A DNA stretch of 64,000 nucleotides from positions 145,058,780-145,122,779 of the forward strand of contig CM038041.1 of the NCBI GenBank assembly GCA_021397845.1, read 5' to 3'. The position numbers were made by a program, and so were the translations under genes. Below the pieces are notes generated by a model. The model ran no database searches, was not told the DNA's origin, and was given only the letters and a program-made list of their open reading frames with translations. Position 1 is the stretch's first letter. Each line of letters starts with the position of its first letter. This DNA comes from Areca catechu. Lineage: Eukaryota; Streptophyta; Magnoliopsida; Arecales; Arecaceae. Positions 56,843 through 64,000 of the stretch are shown one piece after another.

Positions 56843-56856
56843 ATCTCCCCCTTTTT
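56843..56856 (-). other. Polypurine tract of element F
   Basis: On the minus strand AAAAAGGGGGAGAT next to the 3' LTR. Confidence 0.8.
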
Positions 56857-57615
56857 GATGATGACAAAACATCAGGCATGAAAAGATAAGATAAAAGTTT
56901 ACATTTACTTGTATAATTGTATTTGTAAGAAGGTATAAACAAGTATAGAAAGAATTGACTCTAATTTTGAACAATACAATTTTATGACATGCTCAGTTAT
57001 CATTAATGTTGAATCATGGAAAGAAAACTAGAGCATGTTAGTGGTAACAAGAGAGATAAAAAATCAGAGCAGTGAGAAATAATCTCCCCCTCAATAAAAT
57101 ACTCCATGCTTTAACAAACTTTCCATGCAAGAAAATGTATTCATCAAGTTTTTCAAGAAGATTTCATGTTTCAGAGCTCATGTATCAAGGTTTCTAAGAA
57201 AACTTTATGTATCAAAGCTGAGAAAACTTTATGTATCATAGCATATATACTAAAATAATTTTCATGTATCAGAGCATATTTTGAAAGATTAATATTCATG
57301 TATCTGAACATATCAATAAAGCGTATTATGTTTCATGTGTCAGAGCATAAGAAAACAAATTTTATCATTTTCATGCAAGTACATAAATTTTTCCCCCTTT
57401 TTATCATAAATCAAAAAGCTGAGTCTAGTAAAGTTCAAATTTTGAAATAGAGTGAGAAAGGTTTTAATATTTGTTTGAGATAATTTTACTTTCTCAAAAT
57501 TGTGAAGATATTATATATAAAGAAATTAGAATCAATCAAAGTATAAATGACAATTCTAATGCACAAGTACCCAAAATTAAGATATTCATTGCATCATTAA
57601 AGTTCAGTACAAATT
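56857..57615 (-). other. 3' untranslated region of element F
   Basis: AT-rich. It includes the repeated minus-strand phrase GCTCTGATACATGAA (57170-57350), comparable to the AGCTCTGATAAT phrase in the same place in element A. No coding frame. Confidence 0.5.
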
Positions 57616-59191
57616 CTAGTCACTATCACTAGAATCAAAAGAGGTAACAACAGTAGATTTTCCCTCAGTTTTACTAGGTTTCCTAGAACTAGTTTGCATA
57701 TTAGGAGCAGGTCTTCTAGGTGGAATAGAAGAAATGGGAGTTGGATCAAGAGGTCTTGCAGTAGGTGCACAATGGGCTACTTAAAGCTCTTCAACCATAG
57801 TCTTTAACTTCCATAAGAAATTGTTGATGGCCTTCAACTCACTTTCCACCTTCTTTGTATTTTTGGAATCAGTTAGCTTTTGCAATATGGTTTTGATCTC
57901 TCCAACTTCTTTTTGCAGTGAAAGTACTTCTGAAGCTTGAACATTTGCATATGCCTCTGCTAAACCTCTCAGCCTTCCAAGTTCTCCTCTTAGTATGCCA
58001 GAGTCTTCAGTATAATTATCTTCTCTCTTCAATCTTTCCTCAACAGCTCCCATTCTCATTTTTACTTGATTTAATTCATCTCTAAACTCATTAAGTCCTT
58101 GGTCCACTTTAGATTTAAGATCATTTATCATAGACCTAAAAGAACTTAACAAGTCTTCTGAAAACTTACTTAGCTACTCTGAATGTCAATGTGATGAATA
58201 GTAGCAGGTGCAGGAGCAGCAGTGTCAAGTATAGGATCATCAGAAGCTGGCTGAATAGTAGCAGGTGCTGGTGCATCAGAAAATGGCTGAATAGGTGAGT
58301 CTGGCTGTGGCTGTGGCTCAGGAATAGGAATTGTGGTGTCCTCACCAGCCTGCATCTCACCTAGCTCTTCTTGGTCCTCAATATCAACTAGAGCATCTGA
58401 TTTCTTCTTCCAGGTGCCTTCAGATAGCAGATATCCCATTCTTTGTAAAGTCTTCGCAGTATAGGTGTTAGTGTGAAGAAGTGATATGCTATCTTCATTA
58501 GATAAGTCAACATTTGCAGCTTGGAAGAACAAAGTTAGTACCATGCCATAGGGCAAGCAAGCTCTCACCTTTCTAATTGCTTCCTTTATTTGAGATAACA
58601 TGATTGCAGGAAGATTAATCTTGTCTCCATGAATCAAAAGCACCATAAAGCATAAATCCTTCTCACTAACCCAATCAAATCATCCCATTCTAGGTAAGAA
58701 GATTCGACTGATAAAACTGTGAAGGAGTCTCATTTCAACTGTTAAGGAGCTAGCCTTCAAAATACCAATCTCATTCACATCTTCCTGTTCCAAAATTGTT
58801 TGAAGTGCTTTTTCCCTGTCTTTTAATACTAAGTGTTCAATCCCTTCAAAAAGCATTTCCACCATGTTGCTAATGGATTCTTCAGAAATTATGATTCTTT
58901 TCCCTTTGACTACTGATTCAATATGCTACTCTCCAAGGGACCGGTCTCATTGCCAAGGATATTTGCTGATGAGAATTTGAGACTTGGTCTCATTGCCCTC
59001 CAAATTCTTCCAATTGTGACCGGTCTCATTGCCAAGGATATTTGCTAATGAGGAGAAGGAGGGCTTGATTCTTCAATGGGTTAAGCCAGAATCCATAAGG
59101 AGCTCTCTTCCCTAAATTTGGAATGCCTTTCTTGCATTGGTTGCTCAATTTCTCGACGAGGTCTCTTTCCAACAGCCTTTCATGGAGCCAT
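57616..59191 (-). pseudogene. Third ORF of element F, conserved domain plus coiled coil
   Basis: The start MAP followed by a TGA and KAVGKRPRR aligns with the basic N-terminus of A. A direct duplication (58939-58973 and 59018-59052, offset 79 bp) disrupts the next part. The conserved domain then reads EIGILKASSLTVEMRLLHSFI, RIFLPRMG, LIHGDKINLPAIMLSQIKEA, ACLPYGMVLTLFFQAANVDL and TLQRMGYLLSEGT. The linker is Pro/Ala/Gln-rich (58340-58170). A strong coiled coil occupies 58152-57781 (SKVDQGLNEFRDELNQVKMR, GELGRLRGLAEAYANVQA). After one TAA the tail runs on to an acidic SFDSSDSD end at 57616. This is the best preserved coiled-coil half of the family in the window. No membrane segment. Confidence 0.75.
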
Positions 59192-59510
59192 TCTTGCAAG
59201 ACACGATGATCCAAAGGATTTGGAGGGGAAGGGTTTTTTTTTTAGGAAAATAGGTTTCGGAGGGAAGGATTGAGGAGCCGAAGAAAGAATCACACAAAAA
59301 AAAAACCTATGACGTGACTTAAGAACGAGTCGGCCCGACATCCGAGCCGGCTCGACCAACATGACTTCTGCTCAAGTCAGCTTGAGTAGAGGGAGCAAAA
59401 AAAATAAATTGAAGCCTTAATCAAAAATTTTCAGTGAAAAATCATGAATAAAATGTGGAGCTTATCTAGATAATGTTTCCTTAAGTTTGAGGGAAACTAG
59501 GTTGAGGTTT
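59192..59510 (-). promoter_or_regulatory. Spacer of element F between pol and third ORF, with LTR-type motifs
   Basis: It contains GAGTCGGCCCGAC and GAGCCGGCTCGACC (59325-59355) and AAGTCAGCTTGAG (59374-59386), the motif family of F's LTR. A pyrimidine-rich tract on the minus strand (59300-59200) leads to the start of the third ORF. Confidence 0.5.
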
Positions 59511-62500
59511 CTAAAGAAGGTCACACAAACCTAGTTCACATCTAATCATTGCACACCTATCATAATTCAAAGGTTTAGTAAAAATATTAGCAAGTTGGTT
59601 TTCAGTTGGTACAAATTCAAGTACTATATCATTGTTCAAAACATGATCTCTTATAAAGTGGGGCCTAATTTTAATCGGCTTAGTTTTTGAATGTTGAACA
59701 TGATTTTTGGTTAAATTTATAGCACTTGTATTATTACATTTGATAGGAATTTTATATTGTGTAACACCAAAATTTTCTAGATGTTGTTTAATCCAAAGCA
59801 CTTGAGCACAACAACTACCAGCAGCAACGTATTTTGCCTCAGTAGTGGACAATGCTATAGAGTTTTGCTTCTTATAGTGCCATGTGATTAAATTCAACCC
59901 TAGAAATTAGCATGTTCCACTAGTGCTCTTTCTATCAATTTTACATCCAGCATAGTCAGCATCTGAAAAATCAATTAAATTTAATGAAGATTCTTTGGAA
60001 TACCAAAGACCTAAATTATTTGTACCTCTGAGATATATGAAAATTCTTTTAATAGCAAGCATGTGCGATTCCTTAGGATTTGATTGAAAATGAGCACACA
60101 CACATACACTATACAAGATATCAGGTCTACTAGCATTAAGATATAACAACGATCCAATTATACCTCGATAAAGCTTTTGATCGATGTTACAACCATCTTC
60201 ATCTTTATTTAGTCTACAAGTAGGGCTCATGGGTGTGCTAGCCTCTTTGCTTGTCTCCATGCCAAATTTCTTGATTATTTCATTGATATACTTTGTTTGG
60301 CTTATGAAGATCCCTTCCTTTGTTTGTTTTACTTGTAATCCAAGGAAGTAGTTAAGTTCACTCATAAGGCTCATTTCAAACTCGCCCTGTATCAACTCAG
60401 CAAATTCTCCATAAAGGTGTTCATTAGTTGCACCAAATATGATATCATCAACATAAATCTGTACAATTAACATGTCATTCCCTTTTTTCTTAATGAAAAG
60501 AATTTTGTCAACATTTCCTCTTTTGAAGTCATTTACTAGCAAAAATTTGCTAAGTCTATCATACCAAGCCTTAGGTGCTTGTTTCAAACCATATAAAGCT
60601 TTATTTAGTTTAAACACATAATTTAGAAAAGCATGATTTTCAAAACCTGGTGGCTATTCTATGAAAACTTATTTAGAAATAAATCCATTTAGAAAAGCAC
60701 TTTTGACATCCATTTGGAATAGTTTAAAATTCATGTAGCAAGCAAATGTAAGAAGTCATCTAATGGCCTCAAGTCTTGTGCAGGTATGTAAGTTTCATCA
60801 AAATCTATTCCCTCTTCTTGGTTGTACCCTTTAGCTACCAACCTTGCTTTATTTCTCATAACTTTACTGTTCTCATATAATTTGTTCCTATAGTCCGATT
60901 TGGTTCCTATGATGGGATGGTCTAGAGGTCTACTAACAAGAGTCCAAACATTATTCCTTTCAAATTGATTTAATTTTTCATGCATGTCCATCATCCAGTT
61001 TGTATTACATTCATCTTCTTCTAAACTATGTGGTTCAATTTATGAAACAAATGTTAGGTAGTCATGTGCATCTCTATGTGCAGATCTAGTCTTAACACCA
61101 TAAAAAAGATCACCAATAATTAGATCTTTAGGATATGAAGTTATATACCTCCATTCCTTTGGTAAATCAGTATGATCCTTACTTACCACTTCATTTCCAT
61201 CTTATATTGGCTTGTCTTGTATACTTAGATTTTCCATCTCCTTTTGAAGTGTTCTTGCATCATTATCTACAAACTCATCTTTTCTAGATGGTGAGGGGTT
61301 AGCTTCATCAAAAACAACATGAATTACTCTTCTACAGTAAGAGTCCTCTTATTAAATATACTATATGTTTTGCTGTGCAGTGAATAACCAAGGAATATGG
61401 ATTCATCGAATTTTGCTTCAAATTTTTCTAAGTTATCTTTATCATTGTTCAACACAAAGCATTTACATCCAAAAATATGAAAATAGTTAATATTAGGTTT
61501 TCTTCTATTCCAAATCTTATAGGGGGTTTTCTTTGAAATTGGGCGTATTAAAACATGGTTCAATATGTAATAGGCAGTGTTCAATGCTTCTGCCCAAAAG
61601 TACCTTAGAAGATTGCCTTCACACAACATAGTTCGGGCCATTTCTTCCAAAGTCTTATTCTTTCTCTCTATAACACCACTTTATTGAGGTGTTCTAGGAG
61701 CGGAGAAGTTATGATCAATGTCATGCTCAGTGCAATATTCATCAAAAAATTGATTTTGAAATTCAGTCTCGTGATCACTTCTTATAGAAATAATAGAAAG
61801 ATTTTTCTCATTTGAAACCTTTTTATGAAATTTTTGAAATACATTGAAGGTTTCATCTTTATGTGCAATAAATAATACCTATGTGAATCTAGAAAAGTCA
61901 TCTACAATCACAAGGCCATATTTCATACCACCTAGGCTTGTGGTCCTAGTTGGTCCAAATAAGTCCATGTGAAGTAGCTCAAGGGGTCTAGTAGTTGAAA
62001 TTACATTTTTTGATTTAAAACTCCCCCTAGTTTGTTTGCTTAATTGACAAGCATCACATATATAATCAAGATCAACTTAAAAATATGGCAAACCTCTAAC
62101 TAGATTCTTTGAGATTAATTTGGCAATTATATGCATGCTAATATGAACTAATTATCTATGCCAAAATAAACAAGACTCTTTGGTCTTAGCATTCATTACT
62201 ACTAGATTGGAACTACTAGTCATGGCTAGATCATTTAGATCTACCACATAGATATTTCTAAGTCTATGACCAATGAATTTATTGCTAGAGTCAAGAGAGT
62301 TAGTTACTATACACATAGATGATTCAAAGATAACCTTGAAGCCTTTATCACAAAGTTGACTAATACTCAATAAATTATGCTTCAATTCATCTACTAGTAG
62401 CACATCTTCAATAAAAGTACAGGGGGTTATCTTAATCTTAACGATTCCGATTATTTTTCCCTTGCCATTATCACCAAAGGTAACCGATCCTCCTCCTTTC

Positions 62501-62600
62501 ATTTGTAAGGTGATGAAATGATCTTTATCATCGGTCATATGCCTTGAATAGCCACTATCTAGATACCATCATTTCTTAGCATTCAGCACTGTAAGATAAT
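59511..62600 (-). pseudogene. pol: pol of element F: protease, integrase, reverse transcriptase, RNase H
   Basis: The protease reads WYLDSGYSRHMTDDKD, just after a TGA. Integrase: a zinc region that ends one frame at FWHR, then CDACQLSKQTRG, LLHMDLFGPTRT, the second Asp in RSDHETEFQN and ERKNKTLEEMARTM, so the three acidic residues are all present in pieces. Reverse transcriptase: GTKSDYRNKLYENSK, then an open stretch of 236 codons (60617-59907) with LKQAPKAWYDRLSKFLL, an intact YVDD (60444-60455), YFLGLQVKQTKEGIF and DADYAGCKIDRKSTSGTC. RNase H: MNLITWHYKKQNSIALSTTEA and LANIFTKPL, ending CDLL at 59511. This is the best preserved reverse transcriptase of the Copia elements here, yet still interrupted by stops. 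Confidence 0.9.
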
Positions 62601-62715
62601 CCTGCAAAACAATCAAGGAGTGATTTTAGGTACCCAAGCTAACTTGGATCCTTTCGGGTTAGCAAAATTGGTTTCTTTTGAAACCCAAACAGTTCTAAGT
62701 TTCAATGCACCAATC

Positions 62716-64000
62716 TTAGAATTTTTCTAAGTTGGTGAACTTTATGCCCAAATCTATGATATGCATAGCAAACAATTCTGTCATTTTGAACGATGCATGC
62801 TTTGAAGCTTTAACAGATGCAGAAATGGATATGTTTGGCTTGAAAGATTTTTGAATAGAAATCTTAGGAATGTACTTTAAGCCTTTTGAAACAAAACTTG
62901 ATGAAAATAAACCAAAAGCTTTTTGAGATTTAGTGTTTGAAGTTGAAGCTTTTGAAGATATAAATTTTGTTACTGAAATTCCTTTGGCATTTAAAGTATT
63001 AAATTTAATTCCAGCTTTGCTTTTTGAATCTTTTTGTTCGTTCAGAATTAGCTCAAGCTTATTAGAACTCAAAGTAAGTTTTTCTACGAGAGGCTTAAGC
63101 TTTTCAACCTCCCTTTTCAAATCATTATTTTTGGCAACTAAAGCTTTGTTTGTCTCAATTAAAACATTCTTCTCATTTTTCAAAGCTATAATATTATCAG
63201 AAAAGACATTCAATTCTTTTTACAAAATATTACTCTTTTCTGAAATTTCATCCTTGTCTTTTAGCAATAAATCATTTAGTTTCTTCAAGGATTTAATTTT
63301 AACCCTAGCTTTCTTGAATTCAGCAAGCAAATCATGTAAAGTAGAATTCAATTCATCATAAGTAAATTTAGTTTGAAGCTCAGGAGATGATACCTCATTC
63401 TCAAGACCCATTAAACAGAAGTTCGTGGTTTTTGTGGTCTCTTCTTCTTTAGTAGATATGGATGCTTCGCTGTCACTCCACGTTGCTACCATAGATTTCT
63501 TTTTCTTTTTCTTGAAGCTCTTTTTCAGCAAAGGACAGTCTGGTCGAATGTGTCCTGGTTTTTTGCATTCGTAGCAGACCGGCACTTCTTTTTTCTTTTC
63601 TTTTTCTTTGTCCCTTTCTTTGTTGTATTCTTTGTTCTTATAGAATTTCTTATAATTTCTTTCTTTCTTTCTTCCCAAGAACCTTCTAACGACCATGGCC
63701 ACATCTTCATCTTCCATGTCATTTTTAGTGGAGGAGCATTCTTCTTCTAATTTATCATCATCCTTTCTTGAATCCACTGCAGCTTTGAAGGCAATAGATT
63801 TTTTCTTCTTTTGATCATCTTCAGTTCTGTGCTGCATGGTCAATTCATGAGTGATGAGAGATCCTAACAGTTCATCCAGCAGTAAAGTATTCAAATCTTT
63901 CGCTTCCTGGATGGCAGTCACTTTTGGATCCCATTTGTTTGGAAGAGATTTTAAAATCTTCTGTACCAGGTCAGCATTGGAATATATCCTGTCAAGACTT
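62716..64000 (-). pseudogene. gag: gag of element F, N-terminal part beyond the window
   Basis: From the right edge the frame reads SLDRIYSNADLVQKILKSL, then WDPKVTAIQEAKDLNTLLLD. A Lys/Glu-rich segment leads to an intact zinc knuckle CYECKKPGHIRPDC (63573-63532). A coiled coil follows, with one TAA near 63220, continuing to 62990 (LKREVEKLKPLVEKLTLSS). The second knuckle region near 62770 is frameshifted. It is very similar to the gag of A but lacks A's stop in the capsid part shown. Confidence 0.85.

Larger units (their letters stand above)
44283..64000 (+). mobile_element. SIRE-like Copia element D; 3' LTR interrupted at 55128 by element F, remainder beyond the window
   Basis: 5' LTR 44283-45903, primer site, gag, pol, third ORF, polypurine tract, and the start of the 3' LTR at 53898. 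The 5' flanking five bases are CAATA; the partner lies outside. In the first 110 bp the LTRs differ at about 11 sites by hand count, which is more than in A or C, so D is old. It lies in the Tat reverse transcriptase fragment. Confidence 0.88.
55128..64000 (-). mobile_element. SIRE-like Copia element F, minus strand, 5' end outside the window
   Basis: In its own order on the minus strand: gag (from 64000), pol, spacer, third ORF, polypurine tract, 3' LTR (56842-55128). Its proteins are closest to those of element A. It is inserted in the 3' LTR of element D and is therefore younger than D. Confidence 0.9.

Overview
The window is plant nuclear DNA made almost entirely of transposable elements stacked inside one another. 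The organism is a flowering plant. A monocot with a large genome is my best guess, because a captured gene fragment resembles monocot ATG4 and SIRE-type Copia elements dominate, but the sequence does not fix the species. I found no intact host gene, rRNA, tRNA or CRISPR array. The only host-derived coding sequence I recognise is a two-exon piece of the autophagy protease gene ATG4, carried inside a CACTA DNA transposon.

Layout, left to right. 1-4845: a non-autonomous CACTA element whose 3' end is in the window. 4849-5300: a minus-strand RNase H fragment of a Tat-type Ty3/Gypsy element. About 5400-39217: an old minus-strand Copia element (B), cut into pieces by later insertions. The insertions are two solo LTRs of one unknown family nested in opposite orientation (7073-11936 and 8621-11069), a complete Copia element (A, 12206-23531, target duplication GCAAC) and a complete Ty3/Gypsy chromovirus (C, 30065-38740, target duplication ATGGC). 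39218-43621: LTR, primer site and gag of an Athila-type Gypsy element, interrupted by a solo Copia LTR (E, 41711-43317, target duplication GATTC). 43622-44282: a minus-strand Tat reverse transcriptase fragment. From 44283: a plus-strand Copia element (D), whose 3' LTR is interrupted at 55128 by a minus-strand Copia element (F) that runs off the right edge.

Elements A, B, D and F belong to one SIRE-like Copia group. Each has LTRs of about 1.6 kb, a tRNA-Met-type primer site, a gag-pol region, and a third ORF after pol (basic N-terminus, a conserved domain with a CLPYGM motif, a Pro/Thr-rich linker, then a coiled coil and/or acidic tail). All are degenerate. Lesions lie in catalytic motifs: YVDD is lost in B and D, an integrase Asp is lost in A, and the integrase Glu codon is frameshifted in C.

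Two features of this group are not explained by standard annotation. First, the transcribed part of every LTR (A, B, D, E, F) carries a tandem array of short hairpins. Their stems vary between units but keep pairing (CTTTGGT/ACCAAAG, TTAGGT/ACCTAA, ATTAGT/ACTAAT, GGATT/AATCC, ACTTGT/ACAAGT), and the loop side is a conserved GTGAGCC-like stretch. Second, a short palindrome-like motif (GAGCCGACTC or GTGTCGACTC) is repeated many times upstream of the LTR TATA box and recurs just upstream of the third ORF in all four elements. Together these suggest an RNA-structure or splicing system in the leader and a shared regulatory module for a separate third-ORF transcript. Both functions are inferences.
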